Origin: Bacteroidota bacterium | GTDB lineage: Bacteria > Bacteroidota > Bacteroidia > Bacteroidales > PUMT01 | Direction of reading: 5' to 3' | Assembly: GCA_003554865.1 (NCBI GenBank) | Contig: PWHJ01000174.1 | Location: forward strand, 1-50,366 | DNA: 50,366 nt | Shown: in pieces, positions 8,769-18,300 of the stretch | Layout of the letters: the number at the start of each line of letters is the position of its first letter | Numbering within the stretch: the first letter of the stretch is position 1 | The notes under the pieces: generated by a model | What the model was told of the DNA's origin: nothing | The model's input: the letters and a program-made list of their open reading frames with translations, nothing else | Databases searched by the model: none | Position numbers and translations under genes: made by a program

Positions 8769-11700
8769 TCAGACCTTTATTCCCATGAACAAAACATCGT
8801 CAACCTGTTCGTTCTTCCCTTTCCACAGATAAAAATTGTTTTTAATGTATTTATGCTGTTCCTCCAGAGGTTTTTCACAAATGTCTGCCAGAAGATTCCT
8901 GAGGCGCACCATTTTAAATTTTTTTCCGTAAGGCCCGCCAAACTGGTCGGGGAACCCGTCTGAGAACATATAGACAATATCATCAGCATTTAGGTTGAAT
9001 ACCTGGTTATCAAAGGTTTTATTTTCAATCATGAATCCCCCTATCGAATTCCTGCTTCCCCTTATGTAGATAAGCTCACCGTTGTGGAGGATTAAAATTG
9101 GACGCATTGCCGAGGCAAAGCGCATAACTTTGGTATTGACATCAATTTCGCATACAGTTATGTCCATCCCGTCAATAGAGTTCATGTCTGATTCAATATT
9201 CTGGTTCAATGTACTGGTTACCTCCCTGTCGAGTGTTTGAAGAACGTCGGCCGGGGAGTTGACTTCTTTGCGCATGCAGATGTCTTTTATCAGCGTGGTT
9301 CCTATCATTGACATAAAAGCTCCCGGAACACCGTGGCCTGTTGAATCTGCACATACGATAATGAATTTATCACGGTTTACCATGTCAAACCAGTAAAAAT
9401 CACCGCTTACAATATCTCTTGGCTGGTAAAAGACAAACGATGAACTGAAATTTTCCCTCAGTTTTTCAAAAGAGGGCAGAATGCTTGCCTGGATACGTTG
9501 GGCGTAATTTATGCTGTCAGTTATATCGCGGTTCTTGGTTTCAATTTCATCTTTTTGTTTCCTGACCTCTTTTGTTCTTTTTGCCAGCTCATGCTCTATG
9601 CGTTCTTTCTCTTTTTTCAGCTTGCTTTCCCTTATTTTTATGTAGGTCCAAAAGAGAGAGCCTGTAAAAACTATAAGTGCCAGGTAGATATACCATTTTT
9701 TCCAGATAGGCTTGCTTATGGTAAGGTCTATCGCGAGGGGGATCTCGTTGTATAGCCCGTCAGAATTGTATGCCCTGAGAAGAAATGTGTAATCTCCATC
9801 ATCTATTCTCGGGTAATAAGCAAACTGATTAGTTGATTTTTCAGACCAGTCGAAATCGTATCCCTCAAGTTTATAGCTGTATTTGACCTGTTGCGGATTA
9901 GTATAGTCCAGTCCGATGAAATCAATGTTCAATTTGTAGCTGCCGTAGGGAAGGCTTACCGTTTGGGCATAATCGGTCTCCTCATCCGATATCTGCATAC
10001 CGGTTATATTTAGTTTTGGAGGGCTTTCCGGTTTTTTTTCTTTTGAGCCGTCAAATATTATCAATCCTTCGGTTGTCCCGAACAGCAATTTTTCTTCCCC
10101 GTTGCCGAAGAAACTGTTGTAGTTTGCATTGCCTCTTATCCCATTGTCAGTGCCGTATAATCTGATAAAATTATTATCGGTGTTTATACGGCTTATACCC
10201 TGCCTGTGTCCCACCCATACATAACCCTTTGAATCGGCTGTAATACCGTAGCAGTAATTGCTTAAAAGCCCCTCGTCTGTTGTAAAATGCCTGATGGTAT
10301 CGGAGTATATTTTTATGATCCCGTTTCCCTCGGTGCCGGCCCACAAATCTCCGTTCACATCTTCGGTCAGCGATGTAAAATTCAGCTCCCTGTCGGCCAG
10401 GTTTATATCTCTTTGTGTTGTCAGGTTTACAAGGCTCCTGCTTCTTGTTGCTGCCCATATGTTATTTTCGCTGTCTTTGTAGAGGTAACGTATGAAATTG
10501 TGCGGGAGCCCCTGATCAGTGCCGAATCGTTTTCTTTCGCCTGTATCCGGGTTGAAACTGAATGCCCCGCCGTTTGTTCCGATCCAGAGCTTATTGTTTT
10601 GCTTGTCAAAAAGGATTGAGTTGACAGAGTTTTCCGGAGTGTTTCTTGATGAGAAAAAAAGGGTGGCCCGTTTTTTTTGAGTATCGATCCTGTATAATCC
10701 GCTTTCATGTGTTCCTGCCCACAGAACACCTTTTTCTCCCGGTGTGAGTGCGGTTATGCGGTCGGCCGGCAACCCGTGTGCTGAGGTGAAAAATTCGCTT
10801 TTTCCCGTTTTACCGGGATTCATTTTAAGAATACCTTTTTCACCTCCAAGCCAGTAAGAATCTTCGCTATGTGTTAATGAGAGAATATTTTTCCCGAATC
10901 TTGCGTCCGGTTCAGGGTAAATTCTCAGGGACTCGTCAGTTAGCATAGATATGCCGCCCCCGTACGATGCGAACCAATACCTCTCTTCATTGTCCTGAAA
11001 CACCTGTCTGATCATGTTACTTGCAAGGCCGTTTTGTTCGTTCAGCCGGGTTACTTTTTTTGTTTCACCGTTGGTGGTGGTTATTTTAAAGACCCCTTCG
11101 CCGAAAGTGCTTATCCAGATATTATTTTCATTATCTGAGAAAATATGCTGCACATTTGCATCTGAAAGTCCCCATTTCTCCCCGGTATTAACAACATGGA
11201 ACGAATCGGTTGAACTTATTTCGGGCAGCAGGCTGTATACACCCATGTTTTCTGTACCTGCCAGCAGTGTACCCGAGTTTTCCATATATTCGATTGCCTG
11301 TATTTTGGCAGAGGGTATTGCATCGATTTTTTTTATTATTTCAGGAGCCTCCCCATGCTTATATTTATAAAGGTAAAGTCCGTCAACTGTGCCCGCCAGA
11401 AGCCTGTTTTCAGCAGAAAAAGAGATTGAGGAAAGCAGCATGCCGCTGAACTGCTCTTTAAAAACCTCAATTTCCATGTCATTGTTAATCCTTATAAGTC
11501 CGTCGCCATGACTTGCGGCAAGAATATTTCCCTGACCATCTTCCTCAAAACCGGCTATGGTGCTGCCAACATTTTCAGCCTCCAATATTCTGAAATCTTT
11601 TCCCTCATAAACGACTATTTGTCCGTTGTTGAAACCGAACCACATCCTTTCATCTTTGTCTGTATATGTTGCAGTTGCCAGATCAGCGGGTATTTGCCCT

Positions 11701-11933
11701 TCAAACTCATCAATTTTGAAATTAAATCCGTCGAAGCGGGAAAGGCCGGCGCCTGCACCAAACCACATAAAACCCGATGGATCCTGGTTTACAGAATAGA
11801 CAAAAGTATTGTTCAGCCCTTCTGCAGGTCCGTAGTTTCTGAAATTGAGCAGTCCGGTTTCAGCTTTGCCGGTGGCATTTAAAACTGAGATAAGTGTTAG
11901 CAATAATAAAAATCTGTTCAATTTTTCCTGCAT
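8769..11933 (-). CDS. Two-component-type propeller sensor fused to SpoIIE (PP2C-like) phosphatase
   Basis: A 1,054-residue membrane protein. After a signal peptide (1-24), residues 28-640 contain repeated short blades of the hybrid-sensor propeller type (GLSRFDG, NIWISTFGEG, LWIGTNGG, NIWAATRSRS, VWVGHRQG). A Y_Y_Y-like domain spans about 650-740 (YSYKLEGYDFDW). One membrane helix (about 747-767) leads to a coiled coil (769-803). The cytoplasmic part is a SpoIIE domain (835-1054) with the metal-binding aspartates of GDFYWFD, ADSTGHGVPGAFMS, SDGFPDQ and VDDV. The fold predicts signal-dependent dephosphorylation of a serine-phosphorylated partner such as an anti-sigma antagonist. No kinase or anti-sigma gene adjoins it, so the target is unknown. 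It converges with the LuxR gene across 105 bases. Confidence 0.88.
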   Translation of the reverse strand: MQEKLNRFLLLLTLISVLNATGKAETGLLNFRNYGPAEGLNNTFVYSVNQDPSGFMWFGAGAGLSRFDGFNFKIDEFEGQIPADLATATYTDKDERMWFGFNNGQIVVYEGKDFRILEAENVGSTIAGFEEDGQGNILAASHGDGLIRINNDMEIEVFKEQFSGMLLSSISFSAENRLLAGTVDGLYLYKYKHGEAPEIIKKIDAIPSAKIQAIEYMENSGTLLAGTENMGVYSLLPEISSTDSFHVVNTGEKWGLSDANVQHIFSDNENNIWISTFGEGVFKITTTNGETKKVTRLNEQNGLASNMIRQVFQDNEERYWFASYGGGISMLTDESLRIYPEPDARFGKNILSLTHSEDSYWLGGEKGILKMNPGKTGKSEFFTSAHGLPADRITALTPGEKGVLWAGTHESGLYRIDTQKKRATLFFSSRNTPENSVNSILFDKQNNKLWIGTNGGAFSFNPDTGERKRFGTDQGLPHNFIRYLYKDSENNIWAATRSRSLVNLTTQRDINLADRELNFTSLTEDVNGDLWAGTEGNGIIKIYSDTIRHFTTDEGLLSNYCYGITADSKGYVWVGHRQGISRINTDNNFIRLYGTDNGIRGNANYNSFFGNGEEKLLFGTTEGLIIFDGSKEKKPESPPKLNITGMQISDEETDYAQTVSLPYGSYKLNIDFIGLDYTNPQQVKYSYKLEGYDFDWSEKSTNQFAYYPRIDDGDYTFLLRAYNSDGLYNEIPLAIDLTISKPIWKKWYIYLALIVFTGSLFWTYIKIRESKLKKEKERIEHELAKRTKEVRKQKDEIETKNRDITDSINYAQRIQASILPSFEKLRENFSSSFVFYQPRDIVSGDFYWFDMVNRDKFIIVCADSTGHGVPGAFMSMIGTTLIKDICMRKEVNSPADVLQTLDREVTSTLNQNIESDMNSIDGMDITVCEIDVNTKVMRFASAMRPILILHNGELIYIRGSRNSIGGFMIENKTFDNQVFNLNADDIVYMFSDGFPDQFGGPYGKKFKMVRLRNLLADICEKPLEEQHKYIKNNFYLWKGKNEQVDDVLFMGIKV

Positions 11934-12020
11934 ATTATTTTAATGATTACTATTCTAATTTTACGGCTAAAACCCAGTGTTACAATGTCAGCAAGCTTCA
12001 CGATTTGATATAACACTATA

Positions 12021-12989
12021 TTATTCCCTTCTTTTTACCCCGATGCTGTATTTATACTGCGGGACTCCTCCTATCGGTACGACAAAGAACGGCTGCAGAT
12101 CGCCGTACTGGTTCCTGATGTTTATTACTGCGTTGTTGTTTCTTATAAGGGGAGATTCCTGCTTATGAAACTGAATATCCAGGGTTGCACCCTGCTCTTC
12201 GGGAAATATTTCAAATTCGTCTACCACCCAGTCATCATCACCTGAGACTGTAAGTAATTTTCCCTGACGAACTGTTGACGCTACCCTTATTTCTCCGTCG
12301 TAATCCCAGTCGAAGTTAGAGACCTTGAGTGATACGGTTTCTTCATCTATGAAGGGGTAGATGTGGGAAACCTGCTGAGGGTCGTTCCAAAGGCGAAAAG
12401 TATAACTGTAGGCAAAGGCGTTGCCTCCTTCCACCGGTATATTCTCATCCGGATCGGTTGACAAGTAATATCTGTAAAGATTACCGTCATCACCTTCAAC
12501 TCCCTGGGCAATTACTTTGAATATATGTCCGCCGAATTTTTCAACATACTCCCCTTCCATAGGGTTGAACGGACCGAATGTGTACCAGGTTTCGAGATAT
12601 TCCGGTTCGCTGCCGAAAGTTTTGGATGCCATTTGATTGCCGCTCCGGTAATTACCCACAGGCTCCGTTTCCTGTGCATCCGGGTGAGACCACGCTTCGT
12701 TTCCTCCGTAAATGGAAAAATTGACCCTTGTGTTCCATACCCCGTTGATTTCATCTATACTGCTTCCCGTTCCCGGATTAAATACCCTGATATATACAGG
12801 ATCGGTATGTTCTTCGGGAACAAGGAAAAAAAATGTTTGTGTGAAATTGTCATCTCCCCAGGAAGGACAGGCATCGCCGCCAAAAGTGACCAGGTAGGGT
12901 ATGTTTTCCTCCTCGGTTGGTACCGGCTGGGCGGGTGTGTGCCCTATCAGGGCGGCAAGGAAGAGTGAGATTAAAATAATTTTTTTCAT
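12021..12989 (-). CDS. Secreted protein of unknown function, last gene of T9SS cassette
   Basis: I do not recognise this 322-residue protein. Residues 1-20 form a standard signal peptide (MKKIILISLFLAALIGHTPAQ) with no lipobox cysteine. The rest is rich in aromatic and acidic residues with beta-type alternation and few helices (examples YLVTFGGDACPSWGDD, YIRVFNPGTG, YSYTFRLWNDPQ), consistent with two beta-sandwich-like halves. There is a single cysteine in the mature part. It starts 22 bases after the PD40/PKD gene and is the last of four same-strand genes with a type B T9SS substrate, so it is probably a secreted or periplasmic partner of that system. No known sorting domain is visible at its C-terminus. 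Confidence 0.7.
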   Translation of the reverse strand: MKKIILISLFLAALIGHTPAQPVPTEEENIPYLVTFGGDACPSWGDDNFTQTFFFLVPEEHTDPVYIRVFNPGTGSSIDEINGVWNTRVNFSIYGGNEAWSHPDAQETEPVGNYRSGNQMASKTFGSEPEYLETWYTFGPFNPMEGEYVEKFGGHIFKVIAQGVEGDDGNLYRYYLSTDPDENIPVEGGNAFAYSYTFRLWNDPQQVSHIYPFIDEETVSLKVSNFDWDYDGEIRVASTVRQGKLLTVSGDDDWVVDEFEIFPEEQGATLDIQFHKQESPLIRNNNAVINIRNQYGDLQPFFVVPIGGVPQYKYSIGVKRRE

Positions 12990-13011
12990 TTTTTACGGTA
13001 TTATAACAGAC

Positions 13012-14409
13012 TTATTTTTCTTCAATTATTACAATTGTTTTGTAAACACATTCTTTTCGGGTGCCGAATGTCGGATCGGGCACCGATTTTACTCCAAGGG
13101 TTACATCATAAATTCCCGGGTATTCATAGATGTGTTCAGTCACTTCACCGGAAGCTTTTGTACCGTCTCCCATATCCCAGTAATATTCATCTATCTGAAA
13201 GTTTTTCAGGAATGTGTATTTACTGTCAAACCTCACGGTTTCACCTGCAAAGGCCGTGTCAACCGATGTAATGTAGGGTTGTTCAATATTTTCCAGCAGG
13301 AAATTGTAGGAAGCCTTGTTTGCCATTACCTCGCCGGTCAGCTTGTCAATTACGTTTAGCCTGACAAGGTATGTTCCTGTGGTGTCAAAGCAATGCTCAG
13401 CCTCCAGTCCATCAATTTTTGTACCGTCTCCCATATCCCATTCAAAATAGAAGCTTGCAGTATCAACATCCCCCCTCTCTTCGTAAAAAACAAAACAGTA
13501 GTCATTCAGTTGGAGACTGTCGCAGTTGCTGAAAACAGGAAATGTTGAAAAAAAGGAGTAGATGTTGTCAACCTCATCCCTGTTTGAAGAAAAATATCCT
13601 TCATCAAAATTGTCGCTTGCTACATAACCGAAATCGTCGTATTCTGAATTAAAGGGCCCGGGAAGGGCAATGGGGTTTATCCACCTGTTATTTCTGCGCT
13701 CGGTGTAATATATGTCAAGGTTTCCTTTTTCATTATGGTCTGTTGAAAAATAGAGCCTTCCCGCGGGATGAATAAAGGGGAACTTCTCGTTGCCGGGTGA
13801 ATTGACCGTTTCGCCAAGATTAACCGGCGGCCCCCATGCATCGCCATCTACGGAGCAAACGTATATGTCGAGTCCGCCTTGCCCTCTGGGCATATCGCTT
13901 ACAAAGTAAAGTTCACTTCCGTCGTCGCTTATGCTGGGGTGCCCTACATTATAGTCAGCGCTGTTATAGGGGAAAGGCTTTGCCTCACTCCAGCTTCCGT
14001 TGATATATCTGGAGATGAATATGCCCAGGCGTGCCTGTTCACCATCATTTGCCGGAATATTACGTGTGAAGTAGATCGTGTTTCCGTCGGGGGAAAAGCT
14101 TACCGGTCCGTCATGATAATTGCTCGACAGGTTACGTGAAAGCAGTTTTGGGGAGGACCATTTCTCTTCTTCTTCTTTGCCGGCATGGTAAATATTGAAA
14201 AAATTTTCCCCTTCCATTGTAAGTCTTGAAATCATGAAGTTTCTCGTGCGGTTGGATGTAAAAACTATGCCGTTTTTGTAAAAAACCGGTGAAAAATCAT
14301 CAAAACGGTCACTGCTTACCGGCAAGCGCTCGATACTGTAGAATTCCTGGCTTATTGCCGCGCAGGTACAGAGAAGTATGGCTGCTGTAAGTGTTATTCT
14401 TTTGCCCAT
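13012..14409 (-). CDS. Exported PD40-repeat and double-PKD protein without OmpA domain
   Basis: The reading frame is open back to 14460, but the ATG at 14409 starts a proper signal peptide (MGKRITLTAAILLCTCAAIS) and avoids a 47-base overlap with the upstream gene, so I chose it (465 residues). The N-terminal part holds about five PD40/WD40-like beta-propeller repeats (FSPVFYKNGIVFTSNR, VSFSPDGNTIYFTRN, HPSISDDGSELYFVSD, FIHPAGRLYFSTD, GYFSSNRDEVDN). Two PKD domains follow (FYFEWDMGDGTKIDG and EYYWDMGDGTKASG). Homologues next to PorP/SprF genes usually end in a peptidoglycan-binding OmpA domain; here the protein stops after the second PKD domain at a normal stop codon. It probably acts in the periplasm or at the outer membrane with the two upstream genes. 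Confidence 0.83.
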   Translation of the reverse strand: MGKRITLTAAILLCTCAAISQEFYSIERLPVSSDRFDDFSPVFYKNGIVFTSNRTRNFMISRLTMEGENFFNIYHAGKEEEEKWSSPKLLSRNLSSNYHDGPVSFSPDGNTIYFTRNIPANDGEQARLGIFISRYINGSWSEAKPFPYNSADYNVGHPSISDDGSELYFVSDMPRGQGGLDIYVCSVDGDAWGPPVNLGETVNSPGNEKFPFIHPAGRLYFSTDHNEKGNLDIYYTERRNNRWINPIALPGPFNSEYDDFGYVASDNFDEGYFSSNRDEVDNIYSFFSTFPVFSNCDSLQLNDYCFVFYEERGDVDTASFYFEWDMGDGTKIDGLEAEHCFDTTGTYLVRLNVIDKLTGEVMANKASYNFLLENIEQPYITSVDTAFAGETVRFDSKYTFLKNFQIDEYYWDMGDGTKASGEVTEHIYEYPGIYDVTLGVKSVPDPTFGTRKECVYKTIVIIEEK

Positions 14410-14413
14410 CTTA

Positions 14414-15325
14414 TTAAAAATATCTGGGGTTAACCGCCCTTGAACGGTAAATAAAGTCATATATAATCATTATTTCATGTGACCCGTTGTTGTACTTGTT
14501 CAGTGCACCGGTAGAATAGTCGTATGTATAGCCAATTCTGAGACGCTCGTTTACCTGGAATTTCAGCAGCCCAACCAGCGTGTCTTCAATTCTGTAAGAG
14601 CCGCCAATCCAGAGGAAATCTCCGAAAATAAAGGAGAGGTTGGCATCAAGCTGAACAGGATTTTGCACATCATATTTAACAAGTATGGAAGGTTTCGCTT
14701 TAAATCCCCCCCTTCCTATAACTACTCCGGAGGTAAAAAGGTAATTGTAATTATTATGGTCGTGGTATACCTTTACATTTCCGTTGCTTAAACTGTCGCT
14801 CAGGAACAACGGTATTGAAGCTCCAGTAAAGAAATGGTTTGTGTGGTAGTATACCCCGAACCCGAAATTGGGTATAATATCCTGGGAAGACTCAGTAAAG
14901 GAGATGTCCCCCGGATCATGCACCCTTACCTTGTTCCAGTTTGCGTTTCTTATGGTCAACCCTCCCTTTAAACCCAATGCAAGCCTTCCGCTGCCGGTGT
15001 TGAACCGCCAGGCGTAGTTGGAAAATATGCTTATATTGTTTCTAACATCTACCTGCTCATTGAATATCAGGAGTCCAAGAGCAACTTTCTGGTTTCTCAG
15101 GGGGGTGTGCATGCTGAAAGTCTGGCTTTCGGGAGCGCCTTCAAACCCCACCCATTGGTTGCGGTATCCGGCCGATATGTTCAGTGCGTCGCGGCTTCCT
15201 GCATATGCAGGGTTCAGGGCCAGTCCGTTCAGCATGTACTGGCTGTATACAGGAAAAAGGTGCTGCGAGTTGATATTGCAGTTTAAAAATATAAAGGCGC
15301 CTATTATGAGAATCAGTTTGTTCAC
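14414..15325 (-). CDS. PorP/SprF family type IX secretion outer-membrane protein
   Basis: An outer-membrane beta-barrel of 303 residues. It has a signal peptide (1-20) and the family hallmark near the mature N-terminus: FPVYSQYMLNGLALNPAYAG, followed by RNQWVGFEGAPESQTFSMH. The family includes SprF of Flavobacterium johnsoniae, which is needed for secretion or attachment of the adhesin SprB. Members encoded beside type B substrates are thought to be dedicated partners. Here the upstream gene, 15 bases away, encodes exactly such a substrate, and the PD40/PKD gene begins four bases after the stop, so the three are very likely one transcript. Assigning it as PorP itself, the core T9SS component, is less likely given this context. 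Confidence 0.9.
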   Translation of the reverse strand: MNKLILIIGAFIFLNCNINSQHLFPVYSQYMLNGLALNPAYAGSRDALNISAGYRNQWVGFEGAPESQTFSMHTPLRNQKVALGLLIFNEQVDVRNNISIFSNYAWRFNTGSGRLALGLKGGLTIRNANWNKVRVHDPGDISFTESSQDIIPNFGFGVYYHTNHFFTGASIPLFLSDSLSNGNVKVYHDHNNYNYLFTSGVVIGRGGFKAKPSILVKYDVQNPVQLDANLSFIFGDFLWIGGSYRIEDTLVGLLKFQVNERLRIGYTYDYSTGALNKYNNGSHEIMIIYDFIYRSRAVNPRYF

Positions 15326-15340
15326 TTGCTGCTATTTAAT

Positions 15341-18300
15341 TTACCGTCTTATTATTATAAATCCCTTATACTCATGTTTGTTGTCCACCTCCAGTATATA
15401 ATAATAGGTGTCGTTGGGCAGGGGAGTGCCTTGATGGTTCCTGCCGTCCCAGTCGTTTTGATAATTAACCTCTCTGTAGACCTCGTTTCCCTGTCTGTTG
15501 AAAACAACCAGCTTGTTTGTCTGCGAGTTTTCAAGCCCCCTGATCACAAAATAATCGTTCAGTCCGCTGTTGTTCGGCGAAAAACCGGTCGGTGCATCAA
15601 GATCGCTTACATTTATACTTACCTGATCAGTCTCAGCAGGGCAAACCCCGTTGATAACGCTCCATCTGAATATATTCTCGCCCAGCTCCAGATTTGTTAC
15701 CTGCGTTGAAGGGTCGTTTTCGTTTACAATAGCACCTCCCCCCGATACCAGTTCCCATGAGCCCGCTCCGGTTTCAGGGGGTGTTGCTTCAAGAAATGTT
15801 TGAAAATCAAATTGAAGCGATTGATCTTCTCCGGCATCCGCAGCAGAAGGCTTACGGTAGAAAGTAACTTCTGTTTCGTCTGAGGCTGTGCATTGCCAGT
15901 TAGTTTCCCTCCACACGAAACGGTGTGTTCCGTATTCCGTTATTGTAGCGGTTGCATTGTAATGGCTTGAATCTGGCGAATATTCAGCCTCCGTGTTTAC
16001 CGAACTCCAAAACCCTTCACCGAAGCTTGGGATGGAATTAAGATCGTGTGAGGGGCCGCAGGCTTCCCCGTCAGCCCCTGCATCCGGTGTTGGGTAGCCA
16101 TAGACGGTAACTGTTGCCGTGCCGGTCATATCCTCCTCTCTTGCCTCACATCCGTGTGAATCGGTAAGGGAAAGAATTATATATTCGATTGCTTCAGACT
16201 GTTCTGTTGTTTCAGGTTGTGCTGTAGCCTCAAGTGAGTGGTCAGATATATCCTTTATTGTTTCGGTTTGAGTACCGTCTGTAAATTCAATCTCCCAGGG
16301 TCCTTCTCCAAAGAAGTTGAATGAAAGTGCAGTTTCTGAACCGCTGCATACTGTGTCGGCTGATTCTTCGATATGAACACCTGAAAAGGGGTGAAAATCT
16401 ACATGCACCGTATTGCTTGTATCTATGCAGGCATTGTCAGGTCCCGATTTCACAATGCGCCTGAAATATGTGGGATCGGTTAAGGAGGTATATTGAAGAT
16501 TCACCTCCTCATTGTTGTCGCCTGCAGGATGCCAGTTTTCCAGGTCAGTGCTGTTTTCCCAATTGTATCTGTAATCCGGTTCATCGCCCCCCTCAGGTGT
16601 GGAGCCTTGAAACTCTTCAGGAGGGGTGTCGAAGCAGATAGTTTGATGATCACCGATCACATTTTCCGTTATCGCCGGTAATACAGATACTTCCAGGTAC
16701 CCCGATATATCGGCACACATCCCCGAATTGACCACTCTGCGGTAGTAGGTGGTCTGAGCTATAACATCAAGGGGTAGTGATTCCATATTATTCGGCTCGG
16801 TTGCATTTGACCAGTCGCTCAAATCTTGGCTTTGTTCCCAGAGGTAATCATATGTCCCGGTTCCTCCTCCTGTTGTGGCCGCCGAATGAAGCTCGTCCGG
16901 AGCTGTGCCCTCACATACAGTCTGTTCGGGCGATATGATGTTGCCGGTTATAAGTGGGTGCACATTAATTGTCAGTACCTGGGATGTATCGGCACATTTT
17001 CCTGAAGTGACGATCCGGCGGTAGGTGGTTGTATCTCCAAGCGGTCCGGGCTGGTAATGAATGCCTGTGTTGTCCTCCACAGCCTCACTCCATTGAGAAT
17101 CATCGTTTTTTTCCTCCCAGTTGTAATTGTAAATCCCTGTTCCTCCCTGCAGAGGTTCTTCGCCTGTTAATGGAGCCGGAGTATTTTCCTCACAGATGGT
17201 TTGCTCCTCACTTATCAGGTTACCGAGTATTTTAGGTTGTACAGTTATCTCCACCACATTGCTTGAGTCAATTACCTGATCGGGGTCGTTGTCTTTTACT
17301 ACTCTTATAAAAGAGGTTGTTTCAGTTAAAGCCGGTGGCTGGTAATCTTTTTCCTGCTCTCCCGGAATTATTTCCCACTCATCTGAAGATTCGCTTTTCA
17401 TGAACCACTCATAATAGTATCCTTCAACAGGGTGGGGTGTACCTCCTTTAGGTTGTGTGCCTTCGAGCAGTCCGGGCACCTGTTCTTCACAAATTACCTG
17501 ATCATACTTAATTCCGTTAAAAAGAAAACCGTTGAGGGTTATTTCAAGATCGGCGAACTCTCCGCCCGAATTTCCGTCGGTTGATCCGTATGCATCTTTG
17601 CTGGGTTCGCTGCCGGGTTCAAAGTATCTGCCTGACCTTCCCCCGCCAAGATTAGTTGTTACATTTCCCGGGAAGGGGTGTATTGTAAGAACTGTTCCGC
17701 CTCCGCCGCCTCCTCCCGGACCGGATCTCATTTCATGGATCACGTCTCCTCCTTTGCCGCCTCTTGACTGTACTGTAAGGCTGTTGTTGAAGTTGTCCAC
17801 AGCGGTTATTATGGTTCCCCCGCCCCCTCCTCCGCCTGCACCGGCGGTTGCTGTGTCTGAAACGCTGCCTCCGTCGGAGATTATCCTGTGACCGTTTCCG
17901 CTTATATTGTCGGCTATTATAATTACCATCCCTCCTGCGTTACCACCGGCAGTGGCATTTTTTCCGTTATATGAAGTTGAGCCTCCACCGCCCCCGGCCA
18001 TAAAAAAACGGCTTCCGATATATTCATCAGTGAAAAAATCATCCATCCTTTCCCCCGGAGCTCCTCTCATGCTTTCATCCGCTTCGCATGATTCAAATTC
18101 AAAGCCACCCAGTCCGCCCTGCCCGAAATTGGATCCTCCCCCGCCGCCTGATAAATGACCGTTTCCACCTCCGCCTGCACTTGATAACCTGCCTTTTCCA
18201 TGTACGAAGTTGTTACCTATAGGGTACTGCTGATCTCCAGACCAGTAATAAGTTACCGGCCCTTCTCCTTTCTTTCCGCTCTTTTGCGAACCTTGCGGAA

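Noticed and set aside
10287-10619. Open frames opposite the propeller sensor gene
   Set aside because: They lack coding features and overlap a clear gene with continuous domain structure on the minus strand.
11976-12017. AGTGTTA/TAACACT inverted repeat after the T9SS operon as a terminator
   Set aside because: The arms are 28 bases apart and there is no T-run on the relevant strand.
14410-14460. Longer start for the PD40/PKD protein
   Set aside because: It would overlap the PorP/SprF gene by 47 bases and place the signal peptide inside the protein.
17532-18158. Proline-rich open frames on the plus strand
   Set aside because: They are antisense shadows of the glycine-rich part of the type B surface protein; GGN codons read as CCN on the other strand.
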